From Carposina sasakii (taxonomy: Eukaryota > Arthropoda > Insecta > Lepidoptera > Carposinidae), in the NCBI GenBank assembly GCA_014607495.2, contig CP053169.1, positions 1,488,001 through 1,552,000 of the forward strand: 64,000 nucleotides of DNA, read 5' to 3'. The notes beneath the pieces were generated by a model. It worked only from the letters and a program-made list of their open reading frames with translations, searched no databases and had not been told where the DNA came from. Every line of letters begins with the position of its first letter. Within the stretch, counting starts at the first letter, position 1. Of this stretch, positions 1-10,666 are shown piece by piece. The translations under genes and the position numbers were made by a program.

Positions 1-29
1 AGGTGTGCTCGGTTGATCTGGATGCGGCT

Positions 30-148
30 AATGACAATTTGCTAGCTTATCGTTTGTGAGAACGCCTCTAAATTCCTTAGTCGACTCTTTATGACATGCA
101 CGGAAGGAGATGCATCTGATTTTTTCTAGTGAATCCCCGCATCAGCAC
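30..148 (-). repeat. Repeat C copy (minus orientation)
   Basis: This is the reverse complement of the abundant repeat called C here, whose sense strand reads GATGCGGGGCTTTACT, then CAGCTGCATCTCCTTCCGTG, then GGCGATGAGCTAGCAACTTG, ending near CTGGCTACCCC. The copy shows the complement of the clock-like landmarks TTCCTTAGTCGACTC, GGAAGGAGATGCA and CCCCGCATCAGCAC. It lacks the GATCCTGCAG end. Class is uncertain; a non-LTR retroposon is the best guess because of its shared core with SINE-A. Confidence 0.75.
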
Positions 149-721
149 ATGAAGTCATTAAAATCACCAAATATTGAAAACGTCGCGTCGATATGTTTAT
201 CTTAATAACAACTTGTATACTACATGTTTTACATCTGTATTTAAACTTCTACGTTGGTATTTTAACAAAGCCGTAACCCAAAACCACATCGCCAATATCC
301 CTTATAAACACACACGATGACCAATAAACAGGGCACCAGAATTTAATTTACACCGAACACAAATACATTAGATATTTTCCCGAATACGACAGTGGTAATG
401 GAATCGGCCTCCGGCGACTGGGTTGTTAACGTTCTAGGGCGCTTACCGAAGATATATAGATATTGATACCGCATTTCAGAGAAAGGTCAAGAGTACCCTA
501 AACTGACGAGCGTGCATGAAAGTAGATGAAGCGAAAGAGCTATGTCAGGACCGTGGCAAATGGAGATCAGATCTCTGCCTACCCGGAGAAAAGAGGCGTG
601 ATTGTATGTATGTATGTACGCAGTTGGGAAGGAAAGGCAAGCACGAAAATGCAATCGTCACGCCATAAGGTTCGATTACGTGACGATTCAAAAAGTAGGT
701 CCTTATCATACTGTATCCTGT
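149..721. other. Unassigned AT-rich DNA
   Basis: No gene, splice-bounded exon or repeat that I recognise. Short open frames here have no protein-like composition. Confidence 0.5.
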
Positions 722-1098
722 GCTGATGCGGGGCTTTACTGGAATACACCAGCTGCATCTTCTTACGTGTAATAGTCGACTGAGGAACTTGCCCCCTTAT
801 TACCTAACTAGCAAAAGCAAAACGATAGCGAAAATTGTACAAAAATCGCTGATTGCTTGGCAAATTCGTATTACGTAAAAAAAGGAACTTTGACGTTTCA
901 AGACGAAAATTTTATAAATTTCGCTATCGCTTTGCTTCGGCTCTGCTATCGCTTTTACGTAATCAGGGGGTCGGAGGTGTTCTCTCAGACGATAAACTAG
1001 CAACATGTCAGCTTTTACATCTGACCCCGTTATTCTTTACGTGGCTGTATAGGATGTTCTTCGTAATCCTGCAGTTCTGGCTACCCCATATCGGGAAC
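722..1098 (+). repeat. Repeat C copy interrupted by a repeat D MITE
   Basis: The left part (722-787) runs from GATGCGGGGCTTTACT through CAGCTGCATCTTC to GAGGAACTT. The right part (about 978-1098) resumes with GTTCTCTCAGACGATAAACTAGC and continues to GATCCTGCAG-like and CTGGCTACCCC sequence. Other copies are continuous across this point, so the roughly 190 bases between are an insertion. Confidence 0.8.
788..977. mobile_element. Repeat D, near-palindromic MITE, inserted in repeat C
   Basis: Ends are CCCCCTTATTACCTAACTAG and its imperfect complement ACGTAATCAGGGGG. The body is nearly self-complementary, with GCGATAGCGAAAATTGTAC on one side and TTCGCTATCGC on the other. This is the structure of a non-autonomous DNA transposon with no coding capacity. 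A target-site duplication is not clear. Confidence 0.75.
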
Positions 1099-1186
1099 AG
1101 AGTCGTTTATATTATGTAGGTATTACTTCATTTGCCACAAACATTTTCTATTTGTATACTTACAAATATTTGAATTTTGAATCCTC

Positions 1187-1387
1187 CGGCCCCCTGATTA
1201 CCTAATTTGCAATAGCAAAGCCGAAGCAAAGCGATAGCGAAAATTGTACAGTATTCGCCTTGAAATGTTAAAGTTTCTTTGAAATTAATTTTACCTAATA
1301 CTCGTACGAATTTGACAAGCAATCAGCGATTTTTGTACAATTTTCGCTATCGCTTTGCTTTTGCTGGTTAGGTAATAAGGGGGCGGA
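1187..1387. mobile_element. Repeat D MITE, second copy
   Basis: A full copy of the near-palindromic element, from GGCCCCCTGATTACC to GGTAATAAGGGGGC, with the paired AGCGATAGCGAAAATTGTAC and ATTTTCGCTATCGCTTTGC segments. It lies about 210 bp from the first copy in the opposite overall orientation. Confidence 0.75.
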
Positions 1388-1727
1388 TTTATCTCGATAC
1401 CCATCTAGTCATCATAAACTATTGTTAATTGGCAATTTTTTCCTATAAAACAAACTAACTAGCAATGAAATTTTTTGCCTAATATCCCATAAGGAAATGA
1501 TTAGCAGTCGTCGCAATATCACTTCCAAAAGTTACAAAAGCCATGCGCATTCCATAACCTTTATATCCATGGCAACTATCCGTAGGTGTGCACTATGCTA
1601 TCGCCACAAAACCGGCGAAAGACAAAGATGCTCCTACCCTCACTTCACAGGTGCGACAGAGACGGCTGTAAAATGTGTTTATTATAAACATGGTGCTCCG
1701 TCTCATTGATACTTCTAGTTTTAATGT
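1388..1727. other. Unassigned DNA
   Basis: No recognisable gene or repeat. An open frame at 1497-1709 is Cys/His-containing but has no recognisable zinc-finger spacing and is probably chance. Confidence 0.45.
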
Positions 1728-1870
1728 AGAGTGCGTTTCACCGTATAGTTCCGTTATATGATGGCGCTAGTTACTATGTGAATGACTACATTATCTGTGT
1801 CAATGCATATAAAAAATGTTAGTTCCGATATCAGGCATAGAAGGTATTCTATAAAACCCTTTTGCCATTA
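1728..1870 (+). repeat. Short dispersed repeat I, copy 1
   Basis: The segment contains GCGTTTCACCGTATAGTTCCG, GATGGCGCTAGTTACTATGTG and AAAAAATGTTAGTTCCGATATCAGG. The same landmarks occur as the reverse complement at 22303-22435. It looks like a roughly 140-bp MITE with short GTTTCA-type inverted ends. Confidence 0.65.
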
Positions 1871-2169
1871 AACTTCGTATAGACCTCTGTGACGTATGGA
1901 TTGGGGGTGAGAGTAGTGTTTCTGTGGAAAGGGATGTTGCTAAAGATGTCTCTGTGATTTTATGTATGCACTAATTTTAAACTCTTGATTGGTAGATAAA
2001 AATTTGTTATCTTAGTCCAAGCCTACTCCAAATCATGCGAAATGTCACTTTACACTACAGAGTAGAGATATCAATGCCATTATTAACTTTACGGTGTATG
2101 TCTGTTGCTTATTATTTAGGATGATGTATGTAATTGGGCATAGCTACTTACATATGTACCTTTATACAT

Positions 2170-2285
2170 ATAGATATAATAATAAACACTTTATTGTACT
2201 TACAAATAATTTTTGTTCATGAGCGAACTTAATGCTTGCTATGCATTATTGCAGCTATTAAGCATTTTCTACCAGTTAACCCAAT
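2170..2285 (-). repeat. LINE 3'-end fragment (TTTATTGTAC type)
   Basis: Read on the minus strand this ends in GTACAATAAAGTG, a polyadenylation-signal tail shared with segments at 17640, 29230, 34365, 44505 and 59375. The part AGCATTTTCTACCAGTTAACC precedes it. This is the pattern of 5'-truncated LINE 3' ends. Confidence 0.5.
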
Positions 2286-2317
2286 TTCTGGAGAAAAAGC
2301 TTATATATATATATATA

Positions 2318-2469
2318 TACAGGATGTAACAAAAAAGGTATGTTAAGCGAAATGCTATGTAAATAGCTCACTATAGAGAACCTATCGACAAAATTTGAGA
2401 CTTTGAGACTTTAAATTTGAGTCAATAGGTTCTCTATAGTGGGCTATTTTTTTGTTACACTCTGTATAG
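2318..2469. mobile_element. Repeat E palindromic MITE, short copy
   Basis: Runs from TACAGGATGTAACAAAAAAGG to TTTTGTTACACTCTGTATA. The arms share ATAGCYCACTATAGAGAACCTA and its complement. It is internally shortened compared with copies at 39472 and 49051. A (TA)n tract sits at its left edge, consistent with insertion at TA. Confidence 0.8.
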
Positions 2470-2863
2470 GGAAAGAAAAATAACTTGCTTACCTGGTAAA
2501 TTTCGTCATTTTCTAAGATACTATTCCTTGCCTATACTAGCATTGTATGCAATATACTATGAGAAATTTGAAAAAAATACTTTATGTGTGTATTGAAAAC
2601 GTAAATTAATCTTAACTGAAAATTCGAATAATAAACACGTTAATTTTTTATCTGTCCAGTCGAATTAAATTCAAGAATTACACCGCAGATAGAATAAACA
2701 ATACCCTACCGACTCTACGAGTACCATATGCTTTAAGGGCGTAGAACAAACGATAGGGCGGCAATGGACGGAGGCGATTTGCCTCTGTCGTATTAAGATG
2801 CGCTTTGAAGTATCTGTAGTCCGAACTCAGTTTTGATCTGATAAATTAAGCCAGTAATATTTT
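2470..2863. other. Unassigned DNA
   Basis: AT-rich sequence with no recognised gene or repeat. Confidence 0.4.
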
Positions 2864-3093
2864 GACGATGTCGCTAGTGTCGAAACTGATGATGATTTAA
2901 ATTTAGTATTTAGAGGCTGTAGTTTCAGTTTTCGCCGCGGGATGGAAAGCTGATGGTATTGTAGATGAATTATTAAAGCAGCAAACTTTTGACGATGTCG
3001 CCACTATCGAAACTAATGAAGATTTAAATTTAGTAGAGGCGGTAGTTCCAGTTTTTGCCGCTGGATGCGAATTAGTTGGTATTGTAGATGTTA
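2864..3093 (+). repeat. Two-copy tandem repeat, 127-bp spacing, possibly decayed coding sequence
   Basis: Two copies starting GACGATGTCGC lie at 2864 and 2991. Read on the plus strand both give a similar peptide: DDVASVETDDDLNLV in the first, DDVATIETNEDLNLV in the second, each followed by a Val-Phe-Ala-Ala-Gly segment. The first copy has a frameshift and stop between the two parts. Substitutions between the copies look partly conservative (S/T, V/I, D/E), which suggests past coding. No family is recognised. Confidence 0.5.
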
Positions 3094-3319
3094 TCTGTAT
3101 GTCCGTCGATTTAGGTAATGCTTTTGATATGGCCAATGTTCTTTGTTTTGTGGTGCTTTCCTTTGTAGTTTAAGGGGTTGTGATTGGAGATATCGTTATA
3201 GTTAATCATTCGTTTGAGTTGCTTGTTTATAAGCTGTAAGTTGACACTAGTTTTCGTTATTCACAACACGAGACACTGTACAATTGCCAAAATCAGCATC
3301 ATTGGTTTAATACAAGGTG

Positions 3320-3420
3320 CAATAAGGGGTATTTTAAATGAAAAACTATGAAAATAGCCCACATTGAGGATTATCTACAAAATTGAATATTCGAAATCAC
3401 ATATTCGTTTTGAAATACCT
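3320..3420 (+). repeat. Degenerate fragment of repeat E
   Basis: Contains AAGGGGTATTTTAAATGAAAA, ATGAAAATAGCCCACATTGA and ATTCGAAATCACAT in the order seen in one arm of repeat E. It is diverged and lacks clear ends. Confidence 0.45.
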
Positions 3421-3444
3421 ACTTATAGGTATATAATAAAAATA

Positions 3445-3832
3445 TACAGGGAATGTTTTTTCGTTGCCACCATTAACGAAGGGTACGTACTCTATACATC
3501 AAATAAAGTAAGTTTATGGCAAAAATTATGCTGGGAAACGATGTAAATTTTAATTGAAAAATTTTTTCATTACTTGATCGGGTGAAATTTATAGTATCCA
3601 GTGTTTATGCTAGTTTTTTCATAGACAGATATGAATTAATTCTCGTGAAAAAATCTTGCTACAGGCGTCAATGTAAATTTATGCAGAAAAACGCAGTCTA
3701 TTTACTCAACTTTGGACCCTAATATTTTGGAAACCAGACACTGCCCAGATGGAGAAAAAATGATCGTGATGATGAGGAGATTCCGTAGTTTTCGGGAACG
3801 TTGACGACCAAAAATCACCTAATCTCTGTATA
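3445..3832 (-). mobile_element. Repeat F MITE, about 390 bp, minus orientation
   Basis: Starts TACAGGGAATGTTTTTTCGTTGCC and ends GTTGACGACCAAAAATCACC, the complement of the TACAGGATGATTTTTGGTCG end of other copies. Internal landmarks are GAAGGGTACGTACTCTATACATC, GAAAAACGCAGTCTATTTACTCAAC and CTAATATTTTGGAAACCAGACA. This appears to be the most complete copy of the family, retaining the central GATCGGGTGAAATTTATAGT segment. Confidence 0.8.
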
Positions 3833-4440
3833 ATATTTTCTGTTATTATGATCTATTTTCAGAGCATTTCCCAAAACATACTCCTTTTTTTACACTAAGT
3901 ATAATAAGTACCGATATCTCGCTTCCACAATGGAAATAATCCTACTTTAAGATTAAATAATAACCCAGCATGTATAGGTATAGGTATATTGAAACAGTTC
4001 TTTGCGTCATTGCGTCATTCAAATATGACAAAAAAAGACTGATTTTTTTATTATTTGTATTTATTTTGGGTGGAAAGTGTTGATATTTTTTTTTATACAA
4101 TTAGCTAGGCAAACATTTGACCGCCATCGTGCCTGATGTTAAGCAAGATGCGGCCTAAGGTGGTACATGTTTGCCTAGAAAGTGCCTATTCACTCTAGCT
4201 TTGAAGAGACCAATGTATTATCATACGTATTCGCCTTCAACCTCAATATTCGTTAACACTTCATCAAAACCATGCCACAGAGAACAATTATATAAATCCA
4301 TCACAAAGAAAACTCAATAAGGATTTGCCAGGTTATATAGGGTGTCATTTTTATACTAGGTACTTACCGACAAATCTTTATCAATGTAAAATTACCTACC
4401 TAAAATAAAGAAAAATATATCTATGTAGAAACCGAATCAC
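3833..4440. other. Unassigned DNA
   Basis: No recognisable gene or repeat; mostly AT-rich. Confidence 0.4.
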
Positions 4441-4444
4441 GTAG

Positions 4445-4545
4445 CAGCCTATTGCAGACCATTGCTGGTCTCCCCCAGTGCATGCCACTAGACGCCTGCC
4501 ATAGAGGGGTTTTTGCCCGTAGTCACCACGCTGGGCGATTTTCTC
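4445..4545 (-). repeat. Repeat B fragment
   Basis: Contains GCCTATTGCAGACCATTGCTGG, CTCCCCCAG and TAGTCACCACGCTGGGCG, matching the 3' half of repeat B. By analogy with the (GATGAT)-type tail on better copies, the sense strand is minus. Confidence 0.65.
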
Positions 4546-4734
4546 CTCTGTCACCACACGGCACAATTCACGATATTTAACATCAGTTACACTTGCATTA
4601 TCCCTTGTAAATTAATAAGTTTTCTATAGGTACATATAGTAAAAATGTAACGGATCGCTATCTGTACATGGAAGATATATGAGAAAAATGTTATAGGAGA
4701 CCATTATCAACGCAATAGTATCCATAAGAATGAT

Positions 4735-4958
4735 ATTTGGAATTTTTGTCTGTTTGTCGGTTTGTTTGTTTGTCTGTGCGTTTGTGCACGCTAATCTCAG
4801 AGACGGCTGAACCGATTTCGATGCAGTCTTCAGGAATATATTGTGACAGGTCCCACTTAACATATAGGCTACGTTTTATCCGGGATAATTTCGACATTTT
4901 GTTTTTTCTGTATTCCACGCGAACGGGGTCGCGGGTGTCCACTAGTTGTAAATAACAT
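4735..4958 (+). repeat. Dispersed repeat G copy
   Basis: Shows the common lepidopteran pattern: a TTTG/TCTG microsatellite, then CTGAACCGATTTCGATGCAG, CTACGTTTTATCCGGGATAATTTCG, and a terminal CACGCGAACGGGGTCGCGGGTGTCC. Class unresolved; a non-autonomous element or LINE 3' end is possible. Confidence 0.6.
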
Positions 4959-5919
4959 TCGACGAAAGGTCCATGTGTACAGTTTTTCTAAACGTTTTTC
5001 TGGACATACGGACATTTTACAGATAATAGTTTACACCATAACGATAGGTAGGTACTCATAGTTGATACTCGTACTTTATTTCGCAATAAAAACTATTAAA
5101 TACCTATAGATACCTAAGTTATTATCCAGTTATTCCTAATGAGATTTCTATAGATGTAACATAATTATATTATCGTGAATACGCCACCCTGTACAGTAAG
5201 AACCCCGCAGTGTTCTGTGACACATGAAATATAATGAACCCAATCGCTTAAAGTACTGGCATGTCTAGCGATTGAGCGATGGAGGTGTTGGCACATTCAG
5301 ATAGAGAATTATAGAAATTATATACTTAAAAACTTATTTTCTGCTGCCATTGGGTATAATCATGTACTCGTATTCTATTAGACAATTTCTCAACAGTCAC
5401 AATTTTTAATTATGTAGTCATTAATAACTATAGAATTACTCAAAAAAATTAAGAAGCTCTTATCTAAGAATAATAAAAGCATAGGACAAGAATCCTAAAA
5501 TGTAATTAATTATGACTGCATTAATTATGAATGCAATCAAGCAAAAGTTCCTTTTACAAGAAAATTAGATTTTCCTGCTTGTTCCTCTAAAATTATTTCA
5601 ACTCAATGCCCCCAGATTATCGGGCAGACGTTCGATCCATCATACCTAGTCCTCCAGCAGCCAGCGTAACCTGATCCCAATCTGCCAACAGATTTGTATG
5701 GACAGCAACCGCTGTTAGAGACCTCTGAATACTGGTTGCTGCGAAATTGCTCCTGCCATACGGTACTAGCTGACGTTTCGATCTGCTGCTGGATGGATTT
5801 GATAAATAGTTTAGCAGATGTTTGTTATTGGATTTATTGTGTTACAGCTTCATCATCATTTCAGCAACTTAGGCATTGTCTAAATAAAACTTTACTACGA
5901 CCGGTTCTAGGCGACTGTA
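4959..5919. other. Unassigned DNA
   Basis: No splice-bounded exon seen. The minus strand at about 5620-5760 reads protein-like for some 35 residues but with stops on both sides, and I cannot assign it. Confidence 0.4.
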
Positions 5920-6087
5920 TGTCCTTCCCTGCATGTCATAAGAGAGGACTAAGGAACATAAGGGCATTCTCTCAGGCGATGAGCTAGCAACTTGTCATTG
6001 ATCATTTACTTCTGTTCCCGCTATGCTAAACGTGACTTGGGGATATTCTTTATCATCCTGTAGTTCTGGTTACCGCATTTTGGCAAT
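5920..6087 (+). repeat. Repeat C copy
   Basis: Has CCCTGCATGTCATAAGAG, GGCATTCTCTCAGGCGATGA, GCTAGCAACTTGTCATTGATC and TAGTTCTGGTTACCGCATTTTGG. The left end is truncated relative to full copies. Confidence 0.7.
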
Positions 6088-6153
6088 ACTGCCGTGTGTA
6101 TATGTACTTGTATGTAGATAGAATTGCAAAAGTCAATGACTGGAATAAGACAA

Positions 6154-6541
6154 GTCGACATCAAGCCGGAAACGGGAGATAGGCCAAGTCATAATAGTTA
6201 TCAGTTTTTTTTTTTTTAGTTGTGTACTTTAAAAAAAGAATCGAGAAAATCTACACCCTGCGATAGTTTTTTAACTCCTGTTGCTACAAATCTTCACTTT
6301 TTGTCAATTTCTTTTTTATTCTGTAATCCTGAAAAGTGCTTCTGTAAACTTGTTTCCTAAAATTCAAAGCCAACTGCTCCAGTTTGGAAGAAAATGTCAC
6401 GTTTTGCCCAACCAACTATTTAAAATTAATACTTCGCCCAACCTTAACTGGCTGTACTTAAATTTAAGTACATAACTTAGATTTTTTTTTCTGATAACTA
6501 TTATGACTTGGCCTAGCTCCCGTTTCCAGCTTGAGGTCGAC
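6154..6541. mobile_element. Palindromic MITE with about 53-bp inverted repeats
   Basis: The left arm (6154-6207) begins GTCGACATCAAGCCGGAAAC and continues through CCAAGTCATAATAGTTATCAG. The right arm (about 6488-6541) is its imperfect complement, ending CAGCTTGAGGTCGAC. The roughly 280-bp centre is AT-rich and non-coding. A CACCCTGTGTATATA sequence just to the right resembles the ends of repeats E, F and M2, so the true right terminus may extend to about 6560. Confidence 0.75.
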
Positions 6542-6559
6542 TTCCAGGACACCCTGTGT

Positions 6560-7255
6560 ATATATTATATACATAAAATCACGCCTCTTTCCCGGAAAAG
6601 TAGACAGGCAGAGATCACAGATCTCTACTTGCCACGGTCACTTGCAACACATACTTCTCAATACCCTTATTTCGACAGGAACTCAGAATGCATCAAATAA
6701 TCGGACAAATTCCTTCAGTTCACCCAAGGAATTGCGGAAATTTGACAAATCAGTCAAAACAAATAAATCCCAACTTTAACCCAACATTTTAAAACAATTA
6801 CCAGCAAACCGTCCAAAAATCAATCCGGAACACGAATTAAGTATAATCAAGTCGAAATCGTATCAGATCGCAAGAAAACACCGAGATCAGGATTTATCAG
6901 ACACCAGATCCACATCGCCCTGAGGCGGTTGCAAATTTTAAATGCCCCCGGAACGTAGATCGCCGAAATTTAATTATTAATTTAATTATACTATTCGGAA
7001 ATGGGATAGAAAATTGAATGGAGCATCGAGATAGCATCGGGGATTGGTCGCAATAAAACCGAACTCATTTCCTCGGGAATTTTGCAATTGTAATACTTTG
7101 GTGCTGACGGTTATGTGGTTCCTGATGTTTCCATCGATTTCTGTAAAGCCTAGTTAGGGCTTGAACAAAGTAACATTTTCTCCATCGAATTTATAGAGAT
7201 CGTTATTTAATAGTAAATTTAAAAAATATATTTTTGCATCATTATATTGTGCTGC
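6560..7255. other. Unassigned DNA
   Basis: No recognised gene or repeat. Confidence 0.4.
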
Positions 7256-7495
7256 GTGATGACGGCAGAGTACAAGCACTATCCCAAGTCTGTCCGTAAG
7301 TATTAAGGGTTTCCGGGAGGTGGGCAGTAGACCCGTGTTGACAAGCCAGCCAGTCCGAAAATCACATTGCGGTCACCAACCCGCCTGCCCAGCGTGGTGA
7401 CTATAGGCAAAACTTCCATACGTGGCATTCGCCTTGTGGCGTGCTCTGGGGAGGCCCACGTCCAGCAGTGGACCCTGCAATTAGGCTGATGTGGA
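7256..7495 (+). repeat. Repeat B, nearly full copy
   Basis: Reads GGGTTTCCGGGAGGTGGGCAG, GACCCGTGTTGACAAGCC, GGTCACCAACCCGCCTGCCC, GTGGTGACTATAGGC, and ends GAGGCCCACGTCCAGCAGTGG then AGGCTGATG. This is the complement of the copies at 45718 and 48487. The CCAGCAGTGGAC then GGCTGATG ending resembles the 3' ends of lepidopteran RTE-type retroposons. Confidence 0.75.
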
Positions 7496-7504
7496 CACTT
7501 ATTA

Positions 7505-7697
7505 CACCTGCCCTCTATTACCTAACTAACAAAAGCAAAGCGATAGCGAAAGTTGTACAAAAATCGCTGATTGATTGTCAAATTCGTATTACGTAAAATG
7601 AATTTCAAAGGAACTTTGACATTTCAAGCGAATATTGTACAATTTTCGCTATCGCTTTGCTTTGGCTTTGCTATTGCTTTTACATAATCAGGGGGCG
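7505..7697. mobile_element. Repeat D MITE, third copy
   Basis: Near-palindromic, from CCCTCTATTACCTAACTAAC to TTTTACATAATCAGGGGGCGG, with AAAGCGATAGCGAAAGTTGTAC and its complementary partner. It lies directly beside a repeat B copy. Confidence 0.75.
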
Positions 7698-7861
7698 GGA
7701 TCCCGTTTTTTATACCTAAAAGTAAAATAGGAAAACGAACTGAAAGGGTAGAGAAACGGTAAAGTGACTGAAAAACATAATGCTAATAAATATAGATAAA
7801 TAACTAACGATGATATTAAGTAGAAAAGTGTTTATTCTCAAAAATACATTCGACAATATAT

Positions 7862-8500
7862 TATCTACACTAATATTATAAAGAGGAAAACTTTGTTTGT
7901 TTGGTTGTAATGAATAGATGCTCAAAAACTACTGGACCGATTTCAAAAATTCTTTCACCGTTAGAATTTTTCATGAACCTAAAAGTCCCACGGGAAGGCG
8001 ACCAACGGAATTCTAATTTTTTACGAAAAGCTATACATATGAAAACGAATGTTCATTGGGGACAGCGAGGGAGGAAAGGATTTCCCGAAATTGAATTCAT
8101 AGAGAAACGGCTAAAGTATACATTGGGGACAGCGAGGGAGGAAAAACATAATCCCACGGGAAGGGGACAAACGGGAATTCATAGTTTTTACGAAAACCGC
8201 TATAAATATGAAAGATAAATTAATTAATTTCCCGAAATCCCACGGGAAGGAGACCAACGGGAATTATATTTTTTACGAAAACGGTAAACATGTGATCTGA
8301 AGTTGAGCATATATGTTGGGACCCCGAGGAAGCACTGGGAACGGATTCCCGAAATTCCCACGGGAAGGGGACAAACGTGAATACATTTTTTACGACAACC
8401 GCGATAACATATAGGCTACTTTTTACACTTAACATATAGGCTACTTTTTATTTTTTCTGTAGTCCACGCGGACGGAGTCGCGGGCGTCCACTAGTTGGAA
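7862..8500 (+). repeat. Expanded repeat G copy with internal minisatellite
   Basis: The left end has CACTAATATTATAAAGAGG and CTACTGGACCGATTTC; the right end has GTCCACGCGGACGGAGTCGCGGG, matching other G copies. Between them a unit containing CCCACGGGAAGGGGACMAACGGGAATTCA and TTTTTACGAAAACCG-like sequence recurs about four times (about 7980, 8150, 8235, 8350), so this copy is roughly three times longer than the one at 4735. Confidence 0.65.
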
Positions 8501-10296
8501 ATAAACAGAATAAACACTTTCTCACTTTAGGTCTGCTTTGGTCTGCTAGGTCCAGTGGCTTAATCAACTTGTCGTGTACACTATAATCTAGATATCCAGA
8601 TTGTTTCAGATGATCTAGCATCTTAACATGCCATCTAGTCTGATGCCTTTGCTGGAAGCCATTATATTGCTCTTGGTAACCACAAATGCTCAGACTGAGA
8701 TTCCTTAGCCAGTAATTGGTTGGGCAAATTATTATGGCGAATTTTCGAGTCTTAGATGTTTCTAGTATCTATGTCTATTATTTATATATTACTCAACACG
8801 TGACTTTAGGGACGTTAATGTGAGACTTTTTGAGCAGTTCATAGGTAATGTTTATTCAGCAGCCTACCAATCATGTAGTCTTGTTGTTCTCACTTTTATT
8901 TCAGCACGACATCACGCCAGAACGAGTTCGAAAAGTCACTGCTCTGAGTTTGAATTTCGATAAGCACACACAATAAAAATATCATAGGTATTTGGGAAAC
9001 ATTACGTCAGGTATCCTACCGTGAGATACTACAGATTTCACCCATAAGAAATACTCATCGTAGGCCACATGTAATACCTTTACCTTTTTATCCCGGTACC
9101 TCAAACGGAAATTATCAAGAATTTCGCAGAAAAACCATGAACCCATCTAAACCACATCATCATCGTCTTGATAATAAAAAAACCACAAACAAAAGACAAA
9201 CGATGCGAACCGTCATCAATGAACCCCCCCCCCCTTCTCACTCACACCATAATAAGGAGGAGTATTCTAATCTACTTTCTAATTATGAAGTCAGTTCCCA
9301 TTGGCGCTAGTGCCTTTCTAACTCTCACACAGTTTCATTTATAATATTTAGTTCATTCAAAACCCGCATGACGTCGTCATTGGCACAGATATCAAGGGGG
9401 GGTTATTTTATAACTGCCGATAACGCAGCTACATTGAATAATTGTCGTAATTTAGACTGCTTGTTACGCAAAAACACGGCGCTGGGCGTATTGGGGAGGT
9501 TGATAACGATTGGCGGTTGGTTAATGGCATTTGAAGGCAATCGGTGTTTGACAAAAAGAACTATAACATTACATGAGTCGTTTACTTATTTCGTCTGTTG
9601 TTGTTTAATACATTGCGATATTGATTTTTTTAATAACGCCGTATTCCACTGCTGGAAAAGGTCCTCCCGAATACGAGCTCACACTTGTCTTACAATTAGG
9701 GTTAGGTACGTACAATTTGTATGAGCACTACCCTCAAATTGATCTCCCGCTTTACTGGTTAACTGGAACAGAATGCTAAGTAGCATTAAATTCGCCTTTG
9801 TGTAACAAATTTCATACTAAGTGCAATAAATAATTTTCTTATCTTAACTAATTATATTTCAATTTCTACCACTACTTTCTAAGATCAGTGCGTTCAAAGC
9901 TTTATACCTATTGGTACGAAATTAATAGCAATACCTGTCTATTGCTATCAAACTCCACAATACAACCCTCATCTTCTTTCTACACGTCAAATGAGACATA
10001 TCTTGTTGCTTACTAATGGCGTACGTACTACGAAGCCCCGTAAATACAGCTGAAACAAGCCATTCTCGCCCTTATATCTAAGGTGAGAGTGCTCACGTCA
10101 CATGCATTGACTACGTGGCGAAATGTCATCTCGAATGTAATGTGAATTTTAATATTAACGCTGGCTTACTCTTAAAGGCAATTTCAATTTTAATATAATG
10201 TTATTGGGGATTTTTTTGCCTTTATACACGTGATAACAAATCAAAGTACATATATCAATTTATCGGTTTTCGGACCTGAAAATCGGATATAAGGGG
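8501..10296. other. Repeat-poor stretch, nothing assigned
   Basis: No exon or transposon signature recognised in about 1.8 kb. There is a run of 12 C at 9229-9240. An ATG-started open frame at 9368-9724 (118 codons) has no recognisable domain and no splice context. Confidence 0.4.
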
Positions 10297-10475
10297 CTTC
10301 ACTAGCTGCATCTCCTTCCGTGCATGGCATAAGAGTCTAAGGAACTCACCGGCGTGAGTTGCCGATGCAATGAGCGATGAGCTAGCAACTGGCTCTACTC
10401 TTTTACATCTACATTACAGCCCTCGCTTCGCTAAACGTGGCTCTAAGATCTTCTTCGTGTGTTAGCTAGTACTGC
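10297..10475 (+). repeat. Repeat C copy
   Basis: Contains GGGGCTTCACTAGCTGCATC, TTCCGTGCATGGCATAAGAG, GATGAGCTAGCAACTGG and CGCTTCGCTAAACGTGGCTC. It is followed within 30 bp by a second C fragment in the opposite orientation. Confidence 0.7.
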
Positions 10476-10499
10476 AGGATCACGAGCAAGATCAGCGAT

Positions 10500-10590
10500 C
10501 ACATCGCCTAAGAGAACGCCTCTGAGTTCCTTAGTCGACGCTTACGACATACACAGAAGGAGATGCAGCTGATGTGTTCTAGTAAAGCAA
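10500..10590 (-). repeat. Repeat C fragment, minus orientation
   Basis: Contains ATCGCCTAAGAGAACGCCTC, AGTTCCTTAGTCGAC and AGAAGGAGATGCAGCTGATG, the complement of the C core. With the preceding copy it makes an inverted pair. Confidence 0.7.
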
Positions 10591-10666
10591 CGTCCTGTTA
10601 CAATCGTATCGTACACAGTTGTTATGCGACTGATTTAATTTTAAACTAGGCTGCTGACGTCGTGAT

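Noticed and set aside
2903..3136. Minus-strand 77-codon Thr/Ser-rich frame
   Set aside because: Antisense of the tandem repeat, whose plus-strand reading looks more protein-like.
5620..5760. Minus-strand segment reading ADWDQVTLAAGGLGMM
   Set aside because: Protein-like, but short, with stops close by and no family I can name.
9368..9724. 118-codon plus-strand frame with ATG
   Set aside because: No domain, no splice or promoter context; cannot be supported as a gene.
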